A stretch of DNA of 64,000 bases from Rhizobiales bacterium 2SD. Its GTDB lineage: Bacteria; Pseudomonadota; Alphaproteobacteria; Rhizobiales; Beijerinckiaceae. The position numbers and the translations under genes are program-made. The stretch is from NCBI GenBank assembly GCA_005502805.1, contig SCMY01000001.1, positions 310,001 to 374,000 on the forward strand, written 5' to 3'. Numbering within the stretch: the stretch's first letter is position 1; every line of letters starts with the position of its first letter. The notes beneath the pieces were generated by a model, which was given only the letters and a program-made list of their open reading frames with translations, did no database searches and had not been told where the DNA came from. Positions 50,575 to 58,092 of this stretch are shown here, one piece after another.

Positions 50575-51327
50575 TTGTCGTCATATCAATCCCAGATGGG
50601 CTTGCTATCGACGCCGTTCCGTGACGGCTACAAGCGACATGGCGCGACCGCGAAAGGGCATGAATTGAACCCACCGACACAAGGGCGCTTCCATTTCAAT
50701 CGCGCCGAGCTTTGGGCCGATGGCCTGATTCATGTCCTCGGAATCGTGCTGGGCATCGGCGCGGTCGCGTATCTGATTGTGCGCGTCGTCGCAGCGGCCC
50801 CGGCGCCCGCGGTGGTCCCAGTTGCGATCTATGGTTCCGCGCTGATGGCAGTCCTGATCATCTCTGCCGTCTACAACATGTTGCCGGTTTCACCGGTTAA
50901 GTGGGTGATCCGACGCTTCGACCATTCGGCGATCTACGTTCTGATCGCGGGAACATACACGCCCTTCCTAGCGAGGATGGGCGAGAGCGTCGTGGCGCAT
51001 ATCCTCCTCGCAGTCGTCTGGACCGCATCAGCTGCCGGGGTCCTGCTCAAGATCGCGCTACCTGGCCGATACGATCGCGTTTCGATCGCTCTCTATCTTC
51101 TCATCGGCTGGAGCGGCGTCTTCGCCTGGGAGAGCATCGCGCAGCTTCCAAGTCTCGCCTTGTGGCTGATTGTGACGGGGGGGCTTCTCTACACGCTGGG
51201 CGTGGTCTTTCACGTCTGGCAGACCCTTCCGTTCCAGAACGCTATCTGGCACGCCTTCGTGCTCGCCGCTTCCGGCTGCTTCTATGGCGCCGTCTTTCAG
51301 GCCTATGCGATCGCACCATCAAGCTGA
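50575..51327 (+). CDS. HlyIII / YqfA family membrane protein
   Basis: A 250-residue seven-helix protein of the hemolysin III / adiponectin-receptor-like family. Metal-site pieces are DGLIHVLG, RRFDHSAIYVLIAGTYTPF and IWHAFVLAAS, giving the conserved His residues. Family members are thought to be metal-dependent lipid hydrolases; hemolysis is not their general role. The first codons (TTG 50575 or ATG 50596) are uncertain and add a hydrophilic tail. Confidence 0.85.
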   Translation: MSSYQSQMGLLSTPFRDGYKRHGATAKGHELNPPTQGRFHFNRAELWADGLIHVLGIVLGIGAVAYLIVRVVAAAPAPAVVPVAIYGSALMAVLIISAVYNMLPVSPVKWVIRRFDHSAIYVLIAGTYTPFLARMGESVVAHILLAVVWTASAAGVLLKIALPGRYDRVSIALYLLIGWSGVFAWESIAQLPSLALWLIVTGGLLYTLGVVFHVWQTLPFQNAIWHAFVLAASGCFYGAVFQAYAIAPSS

Positions 51328-51553
51328 CCGCGCTCACAGCGTTCCAGGGAGAGGCGTCTAGCGGATTGGTGTTCACAGGCTTGGAATTGGGAGGCTCGTT
51401 GTCAACAGAGCAGCCGGTTCCGGGGGAATCATATTCCTCTACGATACGCCTGTGAGAACATGACCGCAGAAGCTCCGATTTCTGGTTTAATCTCAATGCG
51501 ATGTGCTACTGTTAGGCTCAGCTCCTCAGGCTGACAGCAGGCAGGAGACGGAA

Positions 51554-51835
51554 ATGGCGCATCACTATGACGTCGGCGACCAGGTCAGCCTGGCTTTCGG
51601 CTTTCACGACCAGAATGCCGCCGGGCTCTATAAGGTCACGCGCCGCTTGCCCTCTCTGGTTGACGGCGAGCCTCAGTATCGCGTGAGGGGTCTCGACGAC
51701 CGGGAACGGGTCATCGGTGAAGCGCAGATCAATGGTTCACCGAGACAACACACCGGAGATCGGTCCGTTCGGTTACGTCGTCAAGACAACCCGATAACCG
51801 AGATGTTCAATCGCTTGGGCATAGAAAAGAAATAG
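51554..51835 (+). CDS. Small beta-rich hypothetical protein, paralogue of 44969-45208
   Basis: A 93-residue protein, AGGAGA 6 nt before the ATG. Its first ~58 residues align with the protein at 44969 (GDQVSLAFGFHDQ against GDVVRLSFGFADQ; YRVRG in both). It has an additional basic C terminus ending MFNRLGIEKK. Function unknown. Confidence 0.6.
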   Translation: MAHHYDVGDQVSLAFGFHDQNAAGLYKVTRRLPSLVDGEPQYRVRGLDDRERVIGEAQINGSPRQHTGDRSVRLRRQDNPITEMFNRLGIEKK

Positions 51836-51931
51836 ACGCGCAAACCTCTTCAAGGTCGTGCGCTCATTCAAGCCGATGAAGAATCTTTACTTTCTATCAC
51901 GCCGTTACTGATCCCGTCTGAATCCCCGGAA

Positions 51932-52612
51932 ATGCTGCCCCTGGAAGGGCTCGTGAAAATGCCGGCGCCATCTCAGCAGCGGATTGCGCTTTTCGGCGAT
52001 CAGCCAATCATGCTTGCTGGCCTTAACGCACTTGTCGGCGCAGTTCCCGGCGCGACCGTCATTGGCGTGCCATTGACGATATTCGATGCGGTCGAATTCA
52101 CTCGTTTGCAGAGCCCCGAAGTAGCGATCATCTGCATCGGTACGTTGACACCGGCCAGCCTCGCGTTCCTAGGGCGCATCTTGGGCGTATCGCCGCTCAT
52201 CCTGATCCTGCTCGTGTGCGAAGATCGCGATTCGAGATCGATCAGGGCGGCATTCCGCCTGGGCATCGCAGGCTATCTGCTGAATGGCGCTTCGACCGAC
52301 CGTCTGCTGCAAGCGCTGGCGGCCGTTCGAGGCGGCGGGCTGTATTTGGACGGGGGCCTGGAAGCCTCACTGTCCATGGGAACCATTCTGCGTCGACCAA
52401 GCGGCGCTGGTGACGATCTGAGCGAACGCGAAATGCAGGTTCTCCGGCTCGTCGTTTCGAGCAATTCGAACAAGAGCATCGCACGTCAGACGGGCCTGAG
52501 CATCAGGTCGGTCGAAACCTATCGCTTCCGCGCCTGCAAGAAACTGGGCCTGTCTTCACGAGGAGACATAATGCGCTATGGCTCCGATCGTGGGTGGACT
52601 CCATTTGATTGA
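51932..52612 (+). CDS. LuxR-type response regulator with degenerate receiver
   Basis: A 226-residue regulator in NarL/FixJ layout. The receiver-like domain (residues ~18-130) keeps one acidic residue (LFGDQP) but has Ile-Gly (VAIICIGTLTP) where the phosphorylated Asp should be and Asn (GYLLNGAS) where the conserved Lys should be. The C-terminal HTH is intact (LSEREMQVLRLVVSSNSNKS, SVETYRFRACKKLGLSSRGD). It is therefore probably controlled by abundance, a ligand or a partner and not by phosphorylation. The ATG at 51959 is an alternative start. Confidence 0.8.
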   Translation: MLPLEGLVKMPAPSQQRIALFGDQPIMLAGLNALVGAVPGATVIGVPLTIFDAVEFTRLQSPEVAIICIGTLTPASLAFLGRILGVSPLILILLVCEDRDSRSIRAAFRLGIAGYLLNGASTDRLLQALAAVRGGGLYLDGGLEASLSMGTILRRPSGAGDDLSEREMQVLRLVVSSNSNKSIARQTGLSIRSVETYRFRACKKLGLSSRGDIMRYGSDRGWTPFD

Positions 52613-52965
52613 AGGCTGTTTCAGATTCATGAAATTTTATCAAATGCTTAGCCTTTGGTCGCGCCCGATTGACACCCCTAATTGTCGATGAAGCCCCCGT
52701 CGCCCCAATCGCTCCGGCGCTTGGATGGGGCAACGCTGATCTGGTCGCGCGGCGCGGGACTGTTTCGACCGGGATGCTCCTCGCCGAACTAAACAGCCTG
52801 AAAGCGGACACTCCGAACGTCAGGAATGGGCCAGTTTCGACCCAAAGCAACCCGCCAGGTACACAGCATGACGGCTATGCGGTTGACCAGACGCAGCTTT
52901 CCGCAGGCGATTTCCACAACCGCACCGCAACGCTTCCGCAAATTCAATTATGGAAGCTCAAAGCG
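52613..52965. other. Intergenic stretch with palindromic element C
   Basis: No gene is supported. It contains the repeat at 52909-52957 next to the end of the XRE gene, and degraded phrases resembling those near 38560. Confidence 0.4.
52909..52957. repeat. Palindromic element, copy C
   Basis: A 49-bp element, GATTTCCA at the left end and GCTTCC, 14 bases, GGAAGC at the right; 36 of 49 positions match copy B at 38481. It ends 8 bp before the stop of the XRE-family gene. Confidence 0.6.
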
Positions 52966-53226
52966 TCATTTAGATCGCCTGCCGCTTTTCAGCGGCTTTG
53001 GCGCATCCGTGCCAACGGCGGGCGCGTCCAACAATCTGCTCACATCGACATCGAGCGCGACAGCCAAGCGATCCAGCAGGTCGACTGTCGGGTTGAACTC
53101 CTGACGCTCCATTCCACTGATGTAGCTTCGATCCACGTCGGCATCGACGGCTAGGTTCTCCTGCGAGAGTCCTCGCTCGACCCTGATCCGCCGCAGATTC
53201 CATGCCACTCGGGTCCGCGCATCCAT
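52966..53226 (-). CDS. XRE-family helix-turn-helix regulator
   Basis: An 86-residue single-domain HTH_XRE protein: WNLRRIRVERGLSQENLAVD, VDRSYISGMERQEFNPTVDL, LDRLAVALDVDVSRLL. Small Cro/C1-type proteins like this commonly control mobile-element genes. It is divergent from the GYF-domain gene at 53438 with 211 bp between them and could regulate both. The long in-frame extension upstream is not coding-like and was not used. Confidence 0.85.
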   Translation of the reverse strand: MDARTRVAWNLRRIRVERGLSQENLAVDADVDRSYISGMERQEFNPTVDLLDRLAVALDVDVSRLLDAPAVGTDAPKPLKSGRRSK

Positions 53227-53437
53227 GGGCGCGAAGCGAGCAACTTGCTGCGCCGCAAACCATCGAATATATTCAACACAATTCGGTGGCGCACGAAAGA
53301 AACTTCGTGTTCGCGTGAATTGCGCCGAGGAAGCGGGGGACTTCGCAAGCGGTAGCCGGACGATCGCGCCCAAAACGCGACTGGTCTGCTCTTGCCCGCC
53401 TTCGCTGCATTGGATTCGGCGACGAAGGCGGACTGGC

Positions 53438-54769
53438 GTGAGCGACTGGTATTTTGAGAAGAACGGCGAGCGCGGCGGGCCCATCAGCGCCGACGAGCTC
53501 AAGGAGATGGTGGCGAGCGGGTCGATCAACCTCGCCAATCTGGTCTGGACGGCAGCCTTCGGCAGTGAGTGGAAACGGCTCGGCGAGACCGAGCTTGCGC
53601 CGCCGCAGCCTGCCATGCCGCCGCCACTGCCATCCAAGGAGCCGCCGGTCCTTCCGCCCAAGTCCGAGAAGCCCGCCTCGGAACCGAGCGACTTCCTCGA
53701 CAGCGAACTGACCAAGACGCTGATCGGCAAGAAGCAGGACCACTATCTCGCCAAGTGGCGGACGATCCTGGCCAAGGCTGGGGGCAATCCGACCAAGATC
53801 GCGACGATCAGCTCCTGGACCTGGCCAGCGCTGTTCCTGCCCTATTGCTGGCTGCTGTACCGGAAGATGTACGTGCTCGGCGGCTTTGTTTTCGCCTTCC
53901 AGCTCGTCTATGTGCTGCTGCCCGAGAGCGTGCCGACCCTGCCGGCCCGTCTTATGCTGCTCGGCACCTTCGCCCTTGGCATCGTCTTCGCCCTCTACGG
54001 CAACGCCTGGTATCTCGACATCGTTCGCAAGCGCTGGGAGGTGCTCCGGACCGAGCCGGATCAGCCTGCTGCACTCGCCACGGCGAAGCGGGAAGGCGGC
54101 GTCGACCTGATCGCTCCGATCGTCGCCTTCGCGCTGGTCATTGCCGCAGTGGTCGGACCGCATCTGATCACCTCGAACAGTCCGGTCGCCTTGGTGCGCG
54201 ATGGACATATGAGCGCCTACCCCGGCACCACCGTCGGCAAGGCCTTCGATGGGAACTTCGACGGCGGTACCTGGCGCAGCTTCACCACGGCCAAGGGGCA
54301 GCAAGTCGTCGAGTTCAGCGGCAAGATTAACGCGGTGCTGCATGCGAACGCGGTCCAGCGGCTTTGGCAAGCAGGTGAAGAGCTCCAGAAGGGGGCCAGC
54401 TCCAAAACCCATGGCGATCAGCTCGAATTCAACTACCGGCTGAACGTCTTTCAGGTCGCCTATCGCTATCTCGACGGCAAGCCCGAGCTCCAGCGGCTGC
54501 TGCAGAAATGGGAATGCGGCAAAGTCGAACAGGTCAACCTGGCCGGACCATGGGTCGGGATGCTCCCGACCTGCAATGAACATCTCTACAGCTTCCTGGG
54601 GGACGTGATCGACGCATGGGCCTCCAAGGCGCATTGGCCGCTCGGAGCGCCGGTTACGGTGCAATGGACGATCCGGGTCGATGGCGAAGGCTTCGACCTG
54701 ACACAGCTGTCCAGCAAGGCCTGGGAAGGCCGAGAGCAGGACCACATCCTCGACACTCTCTTCCAGTGA
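53438..54769 (+). CDS. GYF_2-domain membrane protein
   Basis: A 443-residue protein starting at GTG 53438. Residues 2-50 form a GYF_2 (DUF4339) domain (SDWYFEKNGERGGPISADEL, WKRLGETEL). A proline-rich linker (PPQPAMPPPLPSKEPPVLPP) follows. Then come a DUF2628-like membrane segment (WPALFLPYCWLLYRKMYVLG, GFVFAFQLVYVLL, LMLLGTFALGIVFALYG) and another helix near residue 235, with a soluble C-terminal domain of ~200 residues. GYF_2 domains bind peptides, so it may scaffold a membrane complex. Its specific role is unknown. Confidence 0.75.
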   Translation: MSDWYFEKNGERGGPISADELKEMVASGSINLANLVWTAAFGSEWKRLGETELAPPQPAMPPPLPSKEPPVLPPKSEKPASEPSDFLDSELTKTLIGKKQDHYLAKWRTILAKAGGNPTKIATISSWTWPALFLPYCWLLYRKMYVLGGFVFAFQLVYVLLPESVPTLPARLMLLGTFALGIVFALYGNAWYLDIVRKRWEVLRTEPDQPAALATAKREGGVDLIAPIVAFALVIAAVVGPHLITSNSPVALVRDGHMSAYPGTTVGKAFDGNFDGGTWRSFTTAKGQQVVEFSGKINAVLHANAVQRLWQAGEELQKGASSKTHGDQLEFNYRLNVFQVAYRYLDGKPELQRLLQKWECGKVEQVNLAGPWVGMLPTCNEHLYSFLGDVIDAWASKAHWPLGAPVTVQWTIRVDGEGFDLTQLSSKAWEGREQDHILDTLFQ

Positions 54770-54849
54770 CAGGCGCGCGACCGCGACACCGCCGCGCGCA
54801 GGCGAGCCTTCACCATCCCGACCTTCATCCTCGAACGAAGATACTGCGC

Positions 54850-55209
54850 ATGCTTTCGCGATCCATTTGCACCGCCTTCGCGCTCGGCGTCATGGCCATT
54901 CCGGTAGCCGCATCGGACATGGCACGGTTCAAAGCGCAAAACTCGATCGTTGCATTCACATCCGAGCCCAACGATCTCGGATCGACGAAGGATTTCCTCC
55001 GAAAATTCCCGGAGACGCGCTGCGCCGGCACGTTCCTCGCGGCCGATTATTTCCTCTATTTTTGCGAGAATGGCCGCAAACCCGTGCAGAAATTCTATTT
55101 CAACTTCGAGTATGGCGATAACACCGTCGCCCTAGACGGGGTCAGCCTGAACGGCGAGAAGCCCAATCTCGACCGATCCCTAAAGCGGCTGATGAAGTTG
55201 CTCGATTAG
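54850..55209 (+). CDS. Secreted hypothetical protein
   Basis: A 119-residue protein with a signal peptide (RSICTAFALGVMAIPVAASD). The mature part has two cysteines (TRCAGTFLAADYFLYFCENG), which could form a disulfide in the periplasm, and ends LDRSLKRLMKLLD. It follows the GYF-domain gene by 80 bp and is the last gene before the right att site. No family recognised. Confidence 0.6.
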   Translation: MLSRSICTAFALGVMAIPVAASDMARFKAQNSIVAFTSEPNDLGSTKDFLRKFPETRCAGTFLAADYFLYFCENGRKPVQKFYFNFEYGDNTVALDGVSLNGEKPNLDRSLKRLMKLLD

Positions 55210-55220
55210 CTCCTGCCACG

Positions 55221-55290
55221 TTTGCTACAATCGTTTGCTACAAAAGCAGCCCATTTCGTCCATCACGGCAGTTACAACCGTTTGATACAA
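55221..55290. promoter_or_regulatory. Candidate integrase arm-type sites, right end
   Basis: TTTGCTACAA at 55221-55230 and 55234-55243, and TTTGATACAA at 55281-55290, all in one orientation, lie 16-85 bp from the right att core. A related site occurs at 32474-32483 near the left end. Confidence 0.4.
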
Positions 55291-55305
55291 TTGGTGCGGA
55301 GAAAA

Positions 55306-55325
55306 TGGCTGGGGCGCCAGGATTC
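55306..55325. repeat. Right attachment site (att) within tRNA-Gln
   Basis: The 20-bp 3' end of tRNA-Gln, repeated exactly at 32374-32393. Its position on the tRNA side shows that the island restored a full tRNA on integration. Confidence 0.8.
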
Positions 55326-55380
55326 GAACCTGGGAATGGCGGTACCAAAAACCGCTGCCTTACCGCTTGGCGACGCCCCA
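55306..55380 (-). tRNA. tRNA-Gln (TTG)
   Basis: The 75-nt cloverleaf is complete on the minus strand: acceptor TGGGGCG pairs with CGCCCCA, the T-loop is GTTCGAATC, and CCA is encoded. The anticodon loop TTTTGGT gives anticodon TTG for Gln. Its last 20 nt serve as the island attachment site and remain intact after insertion. Confidence 0.95.
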
Positions 55381-55514
55381 ATCTGGGCTGCCTTCTAGAG
55401 CGCGTCGCGACTGCGTGCAACATCCGATCACTCGCTCCCACGGTCGATCATCACGGCGGAACCGACCTCGATCCATCTTTTTCAAAAGATTGCAGCTCCC
55501 CATCTCCTTGGCTG

Positions 55515-55543
55515 TTGCACTGCGACGGCCGGCTGGCTATAAG
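55515..55543 (+). promoter_or_regulatory. Promoter of tRNA-Pro
   Basis: TTGCAC (55515-55520), a 17-bp spacer and TATAAG (55538-55543) form a strong housekeeping promoter 17 bp before the tRNA. An 8-bp inverted repeat GGCCGGCT/AGCCGGCC (55527-55534, 55542-55549) straddles the -10 box. Confidence 0.7.
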
Positions 55544-55559
55544 CCGGCCACCAGTTGAT

Positions 55560-55636
55560 CGGAGTGTGGCTCAGCCTGGTAGAGCACCTCGTTCGGGACG
55601 AGGGGGTCGCAGGTTCAAATCCTGCCACTCCGACCA
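55560..55636 (+). tRNA. tRNA-Pro (CGG)
   Basis: A 77-nt cloverleaf: acceptor CGGAGTG pairs with CACTCCG, the D-loop is AGCCTGGTAG, the T-loop is GTTCAAATC, and CCA is encoded. The anticodon stem-loop CTCGTTCGGGACGAG has anticodon CGG for Pro. Confidence 0.95.
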
Positions 55637-55671
55637 AAATTTCCCGAGATATTTCAAGACGTCGCAAGAAC

Positions 55672-55691
55672 AGCCCTTCGGGGCTTTTATT
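55672..55691 (+). terminator. Rho-independent terminator of tRNA-Pro
   Basis: AGCCC (55672-55676), a TTCG loop, GGGCT (55681-55685), then TTTATT. Confidence 0.75.
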
Positions 55692-55790
55692 GTTCGCGAC
55701 CAGGAATGCCGCGCGCTTCGCGCTTGCTGATGATCTCGGCGCCGGTCCCTCCTGCCTCGCCAGCAACCCCGAACGGCCGGGCCACCTGCC

Positions 55791-57251
55791 TCAGGCCGCC
55801 CGGATCCGGCCGAGGAAATCGGCGACCTCGGTGTCGAGATCGACCGATTGGCGCGACAGCATGTCCGCGGAATCAGCGACATGATTCGCGGCCTCGCCCG
55901 TCTCCTCGGCGACGCGGCTGACGATGTCGATATGCCCGCCTGCCGTCACCGTCTCGCCGGCGGCGCGCCTGACATTCTCGGCGATTCCGGCCGTCGCGAC
56001 GTTCTGCTTCTCGACCACGGCGGCCACCGCGCCGGAGATGTGGTTGAGCTTGTCGATCGTCGCCGTCATCGCACCGATCGCCTTGATCGCATCGGCGCCG
56101 GAGAGGCTGATCGCATCGATCTGGCTCTGGATCTGCTCGGTCGCCCGCCAGGTATCGTCGGCGAGTCCCTTGATCTCGTGCGCGACGACGGCAAAGCCAC
56201 CGCCCATGTTGCCGATCCTGGCCGCCTCGATCGACGCGTTGAGCGCCAGCAGGTTGGTGTGCCGGGCAATGGTCGAGATGACGTTGGTCACGTTGCCGAT
56301 CTCGTGCACCTTGCGCGAGAGTTCGTCGACACGGTCGAGCACGGTGAGCGCCTGCTGTGTCGTGTCGCCGACAAGACGCGCAGCCTCATTGACCTGGCGA
56401 TCGACCTCGGTGAAGGAACTCGCCAGCTCCGAGGTCGCCTTGGTGATGGCGACGACGTTCGAGGACGACTGCCGCGACGCTTCCGAGGCGGCATTCGAGC
56501 GTTGTGAAACCTCCGTGGCACCGTTGCGCATCTGCTCCGAAGCGGCTCGCAGGGACCCGATCGAGGCAACCACGGCTCGCGCGATGCCGGCGATCTTGCG
56601 TTCGAACTCGTTGGCGAGGTCGTGCAGAACGCGGCGCCGCTCATGCGCGGCCCGGGCCGTCGTCTCGGCGACATCCTTGCGCGCCTCGTCGGCAATGGTT
56701 CTGGCCGCTTGTGCCTCCGTGCGCTCCCGCACCGAGGTCTCCACCGCCTGTCGCAGGGACGAGACGATCCAGCTCAGCGCCGCCGCCTGCACCGCGACGA
56801 TGGCGCCGTGCAGGAAGGCGCGCCGAATATCGCCGCCGCCCGGAAACACGCCGGCCGAATAGACCAGGCTGAAGAGCAGATGGTGCGCGGTGATGGCGAG
56901 CGTCGCCGGCAGGAAGATGCGCCAGTCGAGCCAGCCGACCAGCACCGCCAGCATGGCGAAGAAGTACATGTGCAGATCGGCTTGGTAAGGATGCCCGGCG
57001 TAGGAATACACCAGCAGCATCACCTGGCCCACCAGCGCGATGCTGGAGATCTGGCGCGTGACCCAGCCGATCCGGTCGATCCGCCAGGCGAGCGTTGCGA
57101 CGATGGCGAGCGCTACATTCACCGCCACGAGCTTCGGCGCATGGGCAGAGCTATCTGCCGGCATCGCGACCAGCAGCAGCCCCGCATTTGCCCACAGGAT
57201 CCCGATCAGGACCTTGGCGAAGCGCTCGCGTAGCCGGTGCACCTCATCCAT
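55791..57251 (-). CDS. Methyl-accepting chemotaxis protein with membrane-embedded N terminus
   Basis: A 486-residue chemoreceptor. About six hydrophobic helices fill residues 15-170 (LIGILWANAGLLLVAM, VNVALAIVATLAWRI, IALVGQVMLLVYSYAG, HMYFFAMLAVLVGWLDW and more) with no large periplasmic domain, so it senses a membrane or energy signal. A coiled coil leads to the signalling tip, where TNLLALNASIEAARIGNMGG and GFAVVAHEIKGLA are the MCP hallmark. There is no clear HAMP domain and no C-terminal CheR tether. It follows a small membrane protein gene with an 8-nt overlap. Confidence 0.87.
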   Translation of the reverse strand: MDEVHRLRERFAKVLIGILWANAGLLLVAMPADSSAHAPKLVAVNVALAIVATLAWRIDRIGWVTRQISSIALVGQVMLLVYSYAGHPYQADLHMYFFAMLAVLVGWLDWRIFLPATLAITAHHLLFSLVYSAGVFPGGGDIRRAFLHGAIVAVQAAALSWIVSSLRQAVETSVRERTEAQAARTIADEARKDVAETTARAAHERRRVLHDLANEFERKIAGIARAVVASIGSLRAASEQMRNGATEVSQRSNAASEASRQSSSNVVAITKATSELASSFTEVDRQVNEAARLVGDTTQQALTVLDRVDELSRKVHEIGNVTNVISTIARHTNLLALNASIEAARIGNMGGGFAVVAHEIKGLADDTWRATEQIQSQIDAISLSGADAIKAIGAMTATIDKLNHISGAVAAVVEKQNVATAGIAENVRRAAGETVTAGGHIDIVSRVAEETGEAANHVADSADMLSRQSVDLDTEVADFLGRIRAA

Positions 57252-57561
57252 TCAGGAGGTTCCTCACCCGACGAACACAGGATTGGGCCAGCGAACCATC
57301 GACGACGAGCCAGGCCCCTGCTCGGTAGAGCGACATCGCATAATCAGTCCCCTCGCCGACGCTGACTACGACCGCTTCGGCGCCGTCCAGTTCGAGGAGA
57401 CTGCCGCCCGCCAGCGAAACAGCGCGCGCCATCTCCGGCTGAGAGGTGCCCGATGGAAAGAATGCAGCGATCGGCCGCCCTGGAACCGGCCAGGCCGCGA
57501 TGAGAAAGGCGACCAGCGCCATTGCCGAGCTGAGTATCAGGCCGAAGCCGATTTCACGCAT
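57244..57561 (-). CDS. Small membrane-anchored hypothetical protein
   Basis: A 105-residue protein with an N-terminal anchor (GLILSSAMALVAFLIAAWPV) and a soluble periplasmic-looking domain (AAFFPSGTSQPEMARAVSLA, SLYRAGAWLVVDGSLAQSCV). It overlaps the chemoreceptor gene by 8 nt and may modulate that receptor. No family recognised. Confidence 0.6.
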   Translation of the reverse strand: MREIGFGLILSSAMALVAFLIAAWPVPGRPIAAFFPSGTSQPEMARAVSLAGGSLLELDGAEAVVVSVGEGTDYAMSLYRAGAWLVVDGSLAQSCVRRVRNLLNG

Positions 57562-57873
57562 CGCGTGCCCCCCGGCATTCGATCCGCAATCAAAAAACAG
57601 TTAAAAGAGTGCAGCCTCGCGACTTTACAACCGGTAAACGAGATCGAGTACTGTGAACGGGTATTCACATTCTTGTTCGCGCGGGTGCTCGTCGAAGAAG
57701 TGGGCTCGCTGAGCCGCCGCCCGCACACGCTTGGGTAGAAATCGCTCGAAATGCGCAGCCCAGGCCTCGCCGAATGCCGGTCGGATCGTTTGCACCAGAC
57801 GAGCGGAGGCATCGCGGTGGCGCCACGCCCGCCGCTTCGCTATGCTCGCGGCGCAATCTGGAGCAGCATCCGC
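57562..57873. other. Intergenic stretch
   Basis: No gene or clear signal is seen between the chemoreceptor unit and the small lipoprotein gene. Confidence 0.4.
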
Positions 57874-58017
57874 ATGAAGCCCGCCTTCCGCCTCATCGCC
57901 GTCCTTGGCCTCACGATGCTGCTCGCCGGCTGCGACCGCTGCGGCAGTCTGATGGAGCTCGACATGTTCCTGCAGCCGGTGAAGAAGGCCTGCACCGACC
58001 AGAAGCCGGCGGGCTGA
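57874..58017 (+). CDS. Small lipoprotein
   Basis: A 47-residue peptide: MKPAFRLIAVLGLTMLLAGC with a lipobox (LAGC), then a short Cys-containing tail (DRCGSLMELDMFLQPVKKAC). After lipidation only about 28 residues would remain, anchored to a membrane. It is followed by a strong terminator. Confidence 0.65.
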   Translation: MKPAFRLIAVLGLTMLLAGCDRCGSLMELDMFLQPVKKACTDQKPAG

Positions 58018-58045
58018 CGCCGCAGGACGATCTGCAGGCAACAAA

Positions 58046-58069
58046 AAAGCCGGGGCGAGCCCCGGCTTT
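58046..58069. terminator. Bidirectional rho-independent terminator
   Basis: AAAGCCGGGG (58046-58055), CGAG loop, CCCCGGCTTT (58060-58069). The A-run and T-run flanks let it serve both the plus-strand lipoprotein and the minus-strand bioY gene. Confidence 0.85.
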
Positions 58070-58092
58070 CTGATTCCGTAGGATGGCTCGGC

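Larger units (their letters stand above)
32374..55325. mobile_element. Genomic island integrated at tRNA-Gln
   Basis: About 22.95 kb bounded by an exact 20-bp direct repeat: TGGCTGGGGCGCCAGGATTC at 32374-32393 and at 55306-55325. The right copy is the 3' end of an intact tRNA-Gln gene including its CCA. The left copy stands alone and is followed 101 bp later by a tyrosine recombinase gene, the standard architecture of tRNA-targeted integrative elements. Repeated TTTGCTACAA-like sites lie just inside both ends. Cargo includes HUH-like and PGN_0703-like nuclease genes, a carbohydrate cluster and many small genes. No conjugation genes are seen, so it would need help to transfer. Confidence 0.8.

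Noticed and set aside
32374..55325. The island as a prophage
   Set aside because: No capsid, portal, terminase, tail or lysis genes are recognisable; only the integrase and small regulators are phage-like.
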